Source: Deltaproteobacteria bacterium
Lineage (GTDB): Bacteria > Desulfobacterota > DSM-4660 > Desulfatiglandales > Desulfatiglandaceae
Length of the DNA stretch: 8,239 nt
Reading direction: 5' to 3'
Assembly (NCBI GenBank): GCA_013349725.1
Contig: DUZB01000164.1
Span: 1 to 8,239, forward strand
Shown: positions 1 to 5,217 of the stretch, in pieces
Numbering within the stretch: the first letter of the stretch is position 1
Layout of the letters: every line of letters starts with the position of its first letter
Notes under the pieces: generated by a model
Told to the model about the DNA's origin: nothing
What the model saw: the letters and a program-made list of their open reading frames with translations, nothing else
Databases searched by the model: none
Program-made: the position numbers and the translations under genes

Positions 1-114
1 TGACCAGTTGTTCCCCCATTCCAAATAAAGGGTAACGGCCTCTTCAGGACTCATCTCCCAGTCGATCTCATTAACGAGAGCGATATCTTTTTTAATGTCT
101 TTCATCTCCATCAT
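1..114 (-). CDS. N-terminus of a small conserved protein (partial, runs off left edge)
   Basis: The first 38 codons of a minus-strand gene are present and the rest lies outside the window. The start is the ATG at 114 or the adjacent ATG at 111; GGGAGG lies 5 nt upstream of the first and 8 nt upstream of the second. The visible protein is acidic and contains EIDWEMSPEEAVTLYLEWGN (residues 16-35). From memory this resembles the start of a short conserved hypothetical protein of sulfate-reducing deltaproteobacteria (the DVU0772-like family). That assignment is tentative and no function is known to me. There is no signal peptide or membrane segment in the visible part. It is transcribed away from the plus-strand trmJ unit, so regulation would come from the gene-free stretch to its right. 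Confidence 0.75.
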   Translation of the reverse strand, partial: MMEMKDIKKDIALVNEIDWEMSPEEAVTLYLEWGNNWS

Positions 115-633
115 CTCCACCTCCCGTGGTGAGCATTTTCCATCGGCATCTTTATAAGGCAAAGCCTGATTAATCTATTCAAAAAATGGTCAGAGCAGGC
201 TATCTTTGAATGTGATACACCTGATATGCAGCATGCAGGCCGCCCTGTTATACCTCTACATACTTCAAAATGTGTGCCAGAACACCCTTGTTCTTTCGCG
301 ATGATAAATACTACTGAATATTATATAGTTAAAGATGTTACTTCAACTAAACAATCGCACTGGAATGGAGAATACACCCTGCTTGTCTCAGAAAAAACAA
401 TGGGACATTTGTGTATCTTGATACACCTACAACCACTTCACGCGTGCTGGATTACGCGATACCATGTTTAACCAAGGAGTTCACCTGTAAAGGTTTTATA
501 AAAGGCTTACGCCTTAACTCCGAAAAGACGATGTTCCGCACATTTCCCATTGGACAGTATCCTATGAATTGTGTTACTTTTCAAGAATATTGATGACACG
601 GTCGAATCGTTGAAGCAGGGAAGGTTTGTTCGC
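115..633. other. Intergenic region between divergent genes, no recognisable gene
   Basis: About 520 bp of visibly AT-richer DNA separates two divergently transcribed genes. Short plus-strand open frames at 226-471 and 411-593 lack a convincing ribosome binding site and match no family I recognise, so I do not call them genes. The region contains a perfect palindrome at 411-426, three copies of ATACACC (215-221, 372-378, 421-427), the first and third within the longer direct repeat TGATACACCT, and a small hairpin AAGGC-TTAC-GCCTT at 502-515. A GTG at 571 would extend the next gene upstream, but it has no Shine-Dalgarno. The stretch must hold the promoters of both flanking genes, although I cannot place a good -35/-10 pair. 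Confidence 0.6.
411..426. promoter_or_regulatory. Perfect 16-bp palindrome, candidate operator
   Basis: GTGTATC and GATACAC are perfect 7-bp arms separated by TT. The right arm sits in the direct repeat TGATACACCT (419-428), which also occurs at 213-222. Dyads of this size are typical of dimeric repressor sites, and the location between divergent genes fits. No regulator is encoded nearby, so the role is inferred. Confidence 0.3.
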
Positions 634-861
634 ATGAAATCGCACGGAACCTTTGAAATTGATCTTTTTCCACCGGAAGTGGCCAGCCCGGATCACCCTT
701 TTGTAACCCAGTTCAAGGAAATCCTGGAAGATCTGGCCGAGGAATACCATTGCACCCTGACCAGTTTTGCCATTGATCAAGGGACCGTCAGTTTTTCCTT
801 CGACAACGAAGAGATTACAGCCGAAATCGTGAACATACTGAGAAATGATGACCAAAGTTGA
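634..861 (+). CDS. Small acidic protein of unknown function, overlapping trmJ
   Basis: A 75-residue acidic soluble protein that I do not recognise. I chose the ATG at 634 because GGGAAGG lies 9 nt upstream; the in-frame GTG at 571 would add 21 residues but has no Shine-Dalgarno. The sequence alternates predicted strands and helices: FEIDLFPPEV near the N-terminus, then a helix (about residues 22-36), a strand pair ending in GTVSFSFD, and a C-terminal helix EEITAEIVNIL. This looks like a compact alpha/beta fold without cysteines in a metal-site pattern. Its last 17 nt overlap the trmJ start, so the two are probably co-transcribed and translationally coupled. It has no membrane segment or signal peptide. 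A role in RNA modification is only a guess from the context. Confidence 0.7.
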   Translation: MKSHGTFEIDLFPPEVASPDHPFVTQFKEILEDLAEEYHCTLTSFAIDQGTVSFSFDNEEITAEIVNILRNDDQS

Positions 862-1579
862 TCTGGGGCGTATCGCCATCGTACTGGTGCGACCGCAGAT
901 TCCGGAAAATATCGGGGCGGCGGCCCGGGCTATGAATAACATGGGCCTGAGCAGGTTGATCCTGGTGCAACCGAAGAATTGGGATCTTTCGCGGATACAC
1001 AGAACAGCAACCGGAAGTTCAGCAGGCCTGATTGAAAAAATGGAGGTCTACGGAGATCTGACGGAGGCCCTGGCGCCCTTCCATCACGTGGTGGGAACAA
1101 CTGCCCGTACCGGTTCCATGCGGCCGGCCATTATACGGCCCAGATCGCTTGCCCTGTCCCTTATTCCCATTTCGAAAAATAACCATGTGGCTGTCATGTT
1201 CGGCCCTGAAGACAGGGGGTTGTCCAACGAACACCTCTACCACTGCCATACCCTCACGACCATTCCCACGGCGGAGTTTTCTTCCCTCAATCTTGCGCAC
1301 GCCGTGTTGATTCTATCTTACGAGATATTTCTGGCGTCAACGAAGGAAGCGGTGGAGGCGCCGCCGCGCCTGGCAAACGGTTTTGAACTGGAAGGGATGT
1401 ATGGGCATCTTCAGGAGGTTCTTTTAAAAATAGGATTCCTGAATCCCCAGAACCCCGAGCACTGGATCAGAAATATACGCCGGTTTCTTTCCAGATTGCC
1501 CCTCCGGGCGAGGGAAGTGAGGGTTGTCAGGGGCATCTGTCGACAGATTGACTGGTATACTTCACAGATTAAGAGCTAA
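845..1579 (+). CDS. trmJ: tRNA/rRNA 2'-O-methyltransferase, TrmJ type (SPOUT superfamily)
   Basis: A 244-residue SAM-dependent RNA ribose 2'-O-methyltransferase. TrmJ enzymes methylate nucleotide 32 in the tRNA anticodon loop. All three SpoU/TrmH motifs are visible: motif 1 at residues 19-41 (IPENIGAAARAMNNMGL, with the conserved Asn22 and Arg28), GTTAR at 84-88, motif 2 FGPEDRGLS at 119-127, and motif 3 IPTAEFSSLNLAHAV at 140-154, which forms the SAM-binding trefoil knot. A C-terminal helical extension (about residues 165-244) matches the usual TrmJ length and architecture. The start is one of two adjacent ATGs at 845 and 848, inside the end of the upstream small gene. No strong Shine-Dalgarno is present, which suggests coupling. 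Its 3' end overlaps the convergent hydrolase gene by 11 bp. The family is secure; the exact substrate nucleotide is inferred from the family. Confidence 0.93.
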   Translation: MMTKVDLGRIAIVLVRPQIPENIGAAARAMNNMGLSRLILVQPKNWDLSRIHRTATGSSAGLIEKMEVYGDLTEALAPFHHVVGTTARTGSMRPAIIRPRSLALSLIPISKNNHVAVMFGPEDRGLSNEHLYHCHTLTTIPTAEFSSLNLAHAVLILSYEIFLASTKEAVEAPPRLANGFELEGMYGHLQEVLLKIGFLNPQNPEHWIRNIRRFLSRLPLRAREVRVVRGICRQIDWYTSQIKS

Positions 1580-2093
1580 GCAGTGCCTTCCAATCCATGG
1601 TTTTAAAGGTTTCATGGAGGGAGTGATCATCCTGGACGATGGAGAACGACAGGTTTTGAAAGAGTTCCCTGGCAATACCCTCAACCTCGGGCAGGGGAAT
1701 GACCTCATCTTTGTCTCCGTGATAGATTTGAACGGGTGTGGATATGCTCCTGATTGTTGCAGGGGCATTCTTGATGATATGGATTGCGGGGGCCAGGAGG
1801 ATCAGCTTCTTGACGAGAGACGGGTTTTCCATGGCAAAAAGTGAGGCCATAAGCCCGCCGAAACTGGAACCAACCATGGTGATATCCGATTTCCCCACCA
1901 GAATTTCACGCAACTTCTCCATTCGAGTTAAAAGATCGCCGGTAAAGCTGGGAACGATCATGTCGGAAAAATGTTTCCTGAAAAAAACAGCCTTTACACC
2001 GTTGTTGCTGCTTTCCAGTCCGTGAAGAAATATACTGACTGGCTCTGGATTTTGGGATTTACTGTTCTGTTCCATTTCGGGCCCCCGTATCAT
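1569..2093 (-). CDS. Alpha/beta-fold hydrolase (YqiA/YcfP-like esterase)
   Basis: A short (174-residue) cytoplasmic alpha/beta hydrolase. Visible elements are the oxyanion-loop motif FLHGLESS (residues 22-29), the nucleophile elbow VGSSFGG with Ser77, the acid motif YHGDKDEVIP with Asp129 the likely acid, and DDHSLHE with His157. The order and spacing give a complete Ser-Asp-His triad. The length and HGLxSS start fit the small YqiA/UPF0227-type esterases; the natural substrate is unknown. The ATG at 2093 overlaps the TGA of the upstream slyD-like gene (ATGA), so I prefer it. A GTG at 2099 and an ATG at 2075 preceded by GGGGGC are alternatives. It is the last gene of the greA-slyD-hydrolase unit and ends inside the tail of trmJ. 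Confidence 0.87.
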   Translation of the reverse strand: MIRGPEMEQNSKSQNPEPVSIFLHGLESSNNGVKAVFFRKHFSDMIVPSFTGDLLTRMEKLREILVGKSDITMVGSSFGGLMASLFAMENPSLVKKLILLAPAIHIIKNAPATIRSISTPVQIYHGDKDEVIPLPEVEGIARELFQNLSFSIVQDDHSLHETFKTMDWKALLSS

Positions 2094-2578
2094 CCACACC
2101 CGATATCCCGCTTGGCCTGCATTTCATAGGCCGCCTTGATTTCGTCTGTGGTTGACTTTCTCACTGAGACTACTTCCGCATCGATGGTGACCGATATCCC
2201 GGCCATGGGCTTATTGAAATCCACCAGCACGGTATCCAGCCTTATTTCCAGAATCTTAAAAGCAACCAGGGAGCCCATTTTCATCTGCCTGTAGAACTTG
2301 CCCTCTTTTATCCGTTGTTTAATCAGACCCTTTTTCGGGATCTCTCTGATGAGGGACGGATCATGTTCGCCATAGACCTCTGTTGGCGGCAGATGTAAAG
2401 ATAACCTGTCCCCAGCCTGGGCCCCCTCCAGCGCCTCTTCAAGGCTTTGAGCCTGCGTTTGAACACCGAAAATGAAGGAAATTTCTTCCTCTGGGCGTTC
2501 TTTAAGCTCCCCATCCGGCATTTTGGTGCGCATGGTGAACTTGATGGTTACGCTGCTGTCTTGTTCTATCTTTTCCAT
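2090..2578 (-). CDS. FKBP-type peptidyl-prolyl isomerase, SlyD-like
   Basis: A 162-residue SlyD-family cis-trans prolyl isomerase and chaperone of the cytoplasm. Family features are the N-terminal strand VTIKFTM, the FIFG...SLEEALEGAQAGD segment (residues 35-57), VYGEHDPSLIREIPK (68-82) leading into the inserted chaperone flap (about 65-118), and the C-terminal FKBP strand VDFNKPMAGISVTIDAEV (119-136). Two things are odd. The usual LIPGLE turn of the FKBP pocket reads AQSLEEAL, and the histidine/cysteine-rich nickel-binding tail of enterobacterial SlyD is absent, the protein ending in CG. It may therefore be mainly a chaperone. The start ATG lies 11 nt after the greA stop, with GAGGG about 8 nt upstream, so it is co-transcribed with greA. 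Confidence 0.9.
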   Translation of the reverse strand: MEKIEQDSSVTIKFTMRTKMPDGELKERPEEEISFIFGVQTQAQSLEEALEGAQAGDRLSLHLPPTEVYGEHDPSLIREIPKKGLIKQRIKEGKFYRQMKMGSLVAFKILEIRLDTVLVDFNKPMAGISVTIDAEVVSVRKSTTDEIKAAYEMQAKRDIGCG

Positions 2579-2589
2579 GGGTAGCGCCC

Positions 2590-3057
2590 TCAGCTGATTT
2601 CCAGTATTTCAAACTCCTCAATGCCTCCTGGAGTTTTAATTTTTACCTCATCGCCAATCTCCTGACCAATCAATCCCTGACCAAGGGGAGATTTGACGGA
2701 AATCTTCCCATTCTCCGGTGAAGATTCATAGGGGCCTACAAGCTGATAACTGATCTCCTTCTCCGCGTTCAGATCATACAACAGAACCGTCCTGCCAAAG
2801 ACTACCCTGTCCGTGGGGCCTGTCTCCACATCGATGACTTCAGCAAAGCTTATGGCTGTTTTCAGCTCATTCATTTTGCCTTCAAGAAAAGACTGTCTTT
2901 CCTTTGCTGCGTGATATTCCGCGTTTTCGCTCAAATCACCATGGCTTCTCGCCTCAGATATAGCCCGTATATTGTCCGGTCTTTCCACTCTTTGAAGATG
3001 GGTCAGTTGTTTGTTCAGGTTTTCAAGTCCCTCTCTGGTTATGGGCATTTTTTTCAT
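2590..3057 (-). CDS. greA: Transcription elongation factor GreA
   Basis: A 155-residue Gre factor that enters the RNA polymerase secondary channel and stimulates cleavage of the backtracked transcript. The N-terminal antiparallel coiled coil covers about residues 8-75 and carries the tip motif HGDLSENAEYHAA, with Asp41 and Glu44 in the positions of the catalytic acidic tip. The C-terminal FKBP-like domain carries KSPLGQGLIGQEIGDEV (residues 122-138) and KTPGG. I chose the ATG at 3057 (MKKMPITREG) because GGAGAG lies 8 nt upstream and the length then matches the family (about 158). An in-frame start at 3105 would add 16 residues unlike GreA. The gene leads a tight unit with the slyD-like gene. 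A small hairpin lies in its leader. Confidence 0.96.
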   Translation of the reverse strand: MKKMPITREGLENLNKQLTHLQRVERPDNIRAISEARSHGDLSENAEYHAAKERQSFLEGKMNELKTAISFAEVIDVETGPTDRVVFGRTVLLYDLNAEKEISYQLVGPYESSPENGKISVKSPLGQGLIGQEIGDEVKIKTPGGIEEFEILEIS

Positions 3058-3086
3058 ACGTTCTACTCTCCGATATGTATAATGAC

Positions 3087-3108
3087 AAGGCGGAATAATT
3101 TCCACCTT
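3087..3108 (-). other. Hairpin in the greA leader
   Basis: On the minus strand AAGGTGGAA-ATTA-TTCCGCCTT forms a 9-bp stem with one G-U pair and a 4-nt loop. It lies about 30 nt upstream of the greA start. No U-tract follows it, so it is not an obvious terminator of anything upstream. It could be an mRNA 5' stabiliser or a weak regulatory structure. Confidence 0.35.
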
Positions 3109-3132
3109 CTTCCGTTAAAAAGACAGACAATT

Positions 3133-3405
3133 CTATGTGCCTAATCCCACCAGAATTCCGGCCTGCCTGATAGAACTTTCTTTCCTGATGCCTGCCACGG
3201 CGGCGATGCAGGGAACGTACAACATGGTGAAGGCGATCAGCGTAAAAGCCTGGAGGGGGTTCCAGCCGGGAGAACCTCTGAGTTTGTCCGAAAGAGACCC
3301 TGTTTCTTCAAGGTCCACTTCTTCCAGGGAATAGGCTGTTCCCAGGGTAGAGACGACTACCTCTTTTACAGGCTCCCTGCGTTTACATATTTTGAACCGG
3401 TTTTG
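3133..3405 (-). pseudogene. feoB: C-terminal fragment of ferrous iron transporter FeoB
   Basis: Reading the minus strand from a TGA at 3406-3408 to the TAG at 3133, the frame encodes KEVVVSTLGTAYSLEEVD followed by about 13 linker residues and then WNPLQAFTLIAFTMLYVPC and IAAVAGIRKESS. These match two conserved blocks near the C-terminus of FeoB: the (R)EVVVSTLGT segment and the PLQA...YVPC...A.I(R/K)(R/K)E transmembrane segment. The G domain and most of the permease (some 600 residues) are missing upstream, where the frame is closed and the sequence no longer resembles FeoB. The last transmembrane helix is also missing, because the frame ends soon after the RKE element. The fragment has no convincing start codon or Shine-Dalgarno (a GTG at 3318 is in frame). 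It is best read as a relic of a deleted gene rather than a functional peptide. Confidence 0.75.
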
Positions 3406-3417
3406 TCAAGGTTTGAT

Positions 3418-3561
3418 TCATCCACATTTTTTTAACGGACCGCCGCGTGTGCTGTTTCCGACAACTTCAATATAAATAGCGTCTGCTTCTCTGATTACTT
3501 TCTTCGGACTTGGCTCTGACTTCGCCCACTTGATCCAATTAGTCGAGAGTACGTTCGGAAG
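3418..3561 (-). other. Startless 47-codon open frame, possible gene remnant
   Basis: Between an in-frame TAA at 3562-3564 and a TGA at 3418-3420 the minus strand has an open frame with protein-like composition: WIKWAKSEPSPKKVIREADA, then IYIEVVGNSTRGGPLKKCG. It has no ATG, GTG or TTG start and no ribosome binding site, so it is not a functional gene as it stands. It does not resemble any part of FeoB. I do not recognise the sequence. It may be the tail of a lost gene or a conserved non-coding element that happens to be open. It lies between the feoB fragment and the inverted repeat at 3564-3639. Confidence 0.3.
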
Positions 3562-3563
3562 TT

Positions 3564-3639
3564 AATAATCATAATCATAATCTTACTCTTTTACGGCCTA
3601 TTTTGGAACTGCCCGATTAAGATTACGATTAAGATTATG
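3564..3639. repeat. Long imperfect inverted repeat made of AATC/GATT units
   Basis: The left arm 3564-3585, built from AATCATAATC units, pairs with the right arm 3618-3639, built from GATTAAGATT units: 22 bp with three mismatches, and the innermost and outer segments perfect (CATAATCTTA at 3576-3585 also recurs inverted at 3630-3639). The loop is 32 nt. The iterated ATAATC/GATTA units allow several pairing registers. It is AT-rich, lies in a gene-free stretch beside gene remnants, and has no transposase. A decayed mobile-element end or a miniature palindromic repeat is possible. Confidence 0.55.
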
Positions 3640-3687
3640 TGTAAGAAAATAAATCTAATGGACCACGTTGGAACCAAGCCCCTTTCT

Positions 3688-4491
3688 TCATAGCGAGGCC
3701 GTTCTCAGGCAATCTTGAATATTCAGAAGATTATCGGGACTGACTGCCAAGAGGGTTTCCCCGATTTTGCTTCCGTCAAGATACTCATTCAAAAAAAACT
3801 CACTACCGTCCATCTGGTACAACTTTATTCCGGCCGCCTCGGTGATGACCCTCGTTGCTGCAAGATTTTGATAGGTTTCTCCTGCAAGGATCGCGGCCTC
3901 AGCCCGGCCGGCCGCCACGTAGCAGATGTGGGCCGCAGTACAGCCAAGACTGCGCACTTTCCCTGGAAAATTGCAGGAGTAGTGGTTGTGAAATCTTGAG
4001 TAGGTTAACAGGACGCTTTCATCATTGATTTCCGCAGAATGACCGGCCTTCATTTTCCTGTTTCCCCAGAAGGCTTCCTTCCCTGCCTGGGCATGAAAGA
4101 TATCGCCCGTGACAGGCATGAAAAAAGCGCCGAAAACAGGCCAGAAATTCTCAAGAAGGGCGAGGGACATTCCCCAGACCGGTATGCCGGCCTGGAAATT
4201 GGCAACCCCGTCAAGGGCATCGAAGACCCATAGATAGCGTTTCTTTTCGTGGGTATAATCTATGCTTTCGTGGTTATTCAGGAATATCTGGTGCTCGGGA
4301 AAGTGAGCATTGAGGCTGTTCTGGAAAAATTCGGACAGTCGCAATTCAGCTTCGGTTACCAGTTCCTCGTCAAATTTCATATCCGGTCTGCCTTTCCCGT
4401 AGTAGAGAAGGGACTCTTGCCCGGCGCTCCTGATTGTTTCCAGTGCAAAATCAGCCAGATCTTCAAAATCATTTTTTCCCGATAGTACCAT
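3688..4491 (-). CDS. Inositol monophosphatase-fold protein with altered metal site
   Basis: A 267-residue member of the IMPase/FBPase/CysQ phosphatase superfamily, normal in length. Family signs are LVTEAEL (residues 44-50, usual form LVTEAD), LWVFDALDGVANF (87-99, usual form WVxDPLDGTxNF), and the C-terminal RSLGCTAAHICYVAAGRAEA (180-199). Asp91 and Asp94 of the metal site are kept. The usual GEE after FPEH reads LNN (Asn72, Asn73), and the usual WDxAA reads QNLAA (Gln208, Asn209), so the equivalents of two carboxylate ligands are amides. VTEAD has become VTEAE, and P and T in DPxDGT are A and V. Catalysis of ordinary IMPase type is doubtful; a binding or regulatory role or a new substrate is possible. 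The start at 4491 has GAGGGGG upstream. The gene stands alone with its own candidate promoter. Confidence 0.88.
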   Translation of the reverse strand: MVLSGKNDFEDLADFALETIRSAGQESLLYYGKGRPDMKFDEELVTEAELRLSEFFQNSLNAHFPEHQIFLNNHESIDYTHEKKRYLWVFDALDGVANFQAGIPVWGMSLALLENFWPVFGAFFMPVTGDIFHAQAGKEAFWGNRKMKAGHSAEINDESVLLTYSRFHNHYSCNFPGKVRSLGCTAAHICYVAAGRAEAAILAGETYQNLAATRVITEAAGIKLYQMDGSEFFLNEYLDGSKIGETLLAVSPDNLLNIQDCLRTASL

Positions 4492-4600
4492 TATTCCCCC
4501 TCATGAAACCTGTTAAACTCGATGACCTCGCAATAAGTCAAAATCTCGCAAAGTTAACTTACTCATATTTTTAAAAATCCCCAAAAACATTTCCTTCATA

Positions 4601-4636
4601 ACTACATAATGTAGTACGTTGACGCAGATGAGTCAA
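4601..4636 (-). promoter_or_regulatory. Candidate sigma-70 promoter of the IMPase-like gene with operator over -10
   Basis: On the minus strand TTGACT (4631-4636) is followed after 17 nt by TACATT (4608-4613), a good sigma-70 match. The -10 box lies inside the perfect palindrome ACTACAT-A-ATGTAGT (4601-4615). A second dyad, TTGAC-8nt-GTCAA (4619-4636), covers the -35. Transcription would start near 4600, giving a leader of roughly 110 nt. A repressor bound at the palindrome would block the polymerase. The layout is seen in the sequence; its function is inferred. Confidence 0.45.
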
Positions 4637-4695
4637 GCGGCCAGGAAAACAATGTCTTTTGCCGGTAGAAAGCGGGAAGGGACTGTTTTAGACGG

Positions 4696-4738
4696 CACTT
4701 TTCCAGGCCGGAGCATAGATGCTCCGGCCGGAAAAGTG
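4696..4738. repeat. Very stable near-perfect hairpin
   Basis: CACTTTTCC-A-GGCCGGAGCAT pairs with ATGCTCCGGCC-GGAAAAGTG across the 2-nt centre AG: 20 bp with a single bulged A at 4705 and a GC-rich core. Neither strand has a U-tract after it, so it is not a classical intrinsic terminator, although it lies about 135 nt downstream of HU on the minus strand. It may act as a 3'-end RNA stabiliser, a REP-like palindrome or a cruciform-forming element. Confidence 0.65.
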
Positions 4739-4872
4739 GGTAAAGGGAGTATTTAGTCAGAACAGAAATTGCAGAAAGAAAACGCACAGAAAGGGGAGGA
4801 CTCTCCTGGTTGATCGGAAAACGCCCTGTTGCCTGCTTGACGGCATATACAGGTTCAGATTCCGCTAGACAT

Positions 4873-5148
4873 CTATTTCGCAACGCTCTTTTTCAGCCCG
4901 GCGCCGGCCGAAAACTTAACACCCCTCGATGCATTGATCTTGATTTTCTCTCCGGTGCTTGGATTCCTGCCTTCGCGGGCGGCACGTTCCACGATTTTAA
5001 AACTTCCAAAACCGGTTATGGCTGTGGAATCGCCTTTTGCCAACGAAGAAGTAATGCCTTCAAATACCGCATTGACCGCATCGTTGGCTGCTTTTTTCGT
5101 GATGTCGGCTTTTTCTGCAACAAATGCCACCAGTTCTTCTTTTTTCAT
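4873..5148 (-). CDS. HU-family DNA-binding protein
   Basis: A 91-residue nucleoid protein of the HU/IHF family, which bends DNA without strict sequence specificity. The helical N-terminus ELVAFVAEKADITKKAANDA is followed by the helix FEGITSSLAKGD, the turn ITGFGSF (residues 44-50), and the beta arm with RNPSTGEKI, which carries the Pro that intercalates between bases. The length is exactly that of the family. The HU-type arm and single gene favour a homodimeric HU over IHF. AGGAGG (5155-5160) lies 6 nt before the ATG. The start overlaps by ATGA the stop of a 17-residue leader ORF. A candidate promoter lies at 5218-5246. The gene appears monocistronic apart from the leader. Confidence 0.95.
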   Translation of the reverse strand: MKKEELVAFVAEKADITKKAANDAVNAVFEGITSSLAKGDSTAITGFGSFKIVERAAREGRNPSTGEKIKINASRGVKFSAGAGLKKSVAK

Positions 5149-5198
5149 CTCTCTCCTCCTAAGATAAAATGGTTATTAATACAAATACCCTTATTCAT
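5145..5198 (-). CDS. Short leader ORF overlapping the HU start
   Basis: The reading frame MNKGICINNHFILGGER is 17 codons. It has AAGGAGAG (5203-5210) a few nt upstream of its ATG, as good as the Shine-Dalgarno of real genes here, and its TGA overlaps the HU ATG as ATGA. It lies entirely downstream of the candidate HU promoter. This arrangement fits a leader peptide that couples ribosome arrival to HU synthesis. Its C-terminal GGER is encoded by the HU Shine-Dalgarno itself, so the end of the peptide is constrained by that site rather than by function. The same frame extends upstream to a GTG at 5339 that overlaps the lipoprotein stop, but that longer version has no Shine-Dalgarno and would run through the promoter. 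Confidence 0.4.
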   Translation of the reverse strand: MNKGICINNHFILGGER

Positions 5199-5217
5199 CG
5201 CTCTCTCCTTGGCGAAT

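Larger units (their letters stand above)
4492..4872. other. Intergenic region between HU and the IMPase-like gene
   Basis: About 380 bp without a convincing gene. It contains a candidate IMPase promoter with palindrome (4601-4636), the stable hairpin at 4696-4738, and a direct repeat TTGCGAG in the IMPase leader (minus strand, about 4530-4556). A 25-codon open frame at 4590-4513 on the minus strand has AAGGA only 2 nt from its ATG, too close for good translation. A 93-codon minus-strand frame at 4602-4883 overlaps the HU end and spans the hairpin and promoter; its composition is not protein-like. Confidence 0.5.

Noticed and set aside
226..593. Two overlapping plus-strand open frames (226-471 and 411-593)
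   Set aside because: No Shine-Dalgarno, no recognisable motif, and composition rich in Cys/His/Thr as expected for AT-rich non-coding DNA; they also run across the palindrome.
574..942. 122-codon minus-strand frame
   Set aside because: Antisense shadow of the small plus-strand gene and the trmJ start, both of which have better support.
1019..1300. 93-codon minus-strand frame
   Set aside because: Lies fully antisense within trmJ, whose conserved motifs are clear.
4513..4590. 25-codon minus-strand frame in the IMPase leader, possible leader peptide
   Set aside because: Its AAGGA is only 2 nt from the ATG, and it is not coupled to the downstream gene; kept only as a note.
4602..4883. 93-codon minus-strand frame between HU and the IMPase-like gene
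   Set aside because: Overlaps the HU end, spans the hairpin and the promoter palindrome, has no ribosome binding site, and reads as non-protein.
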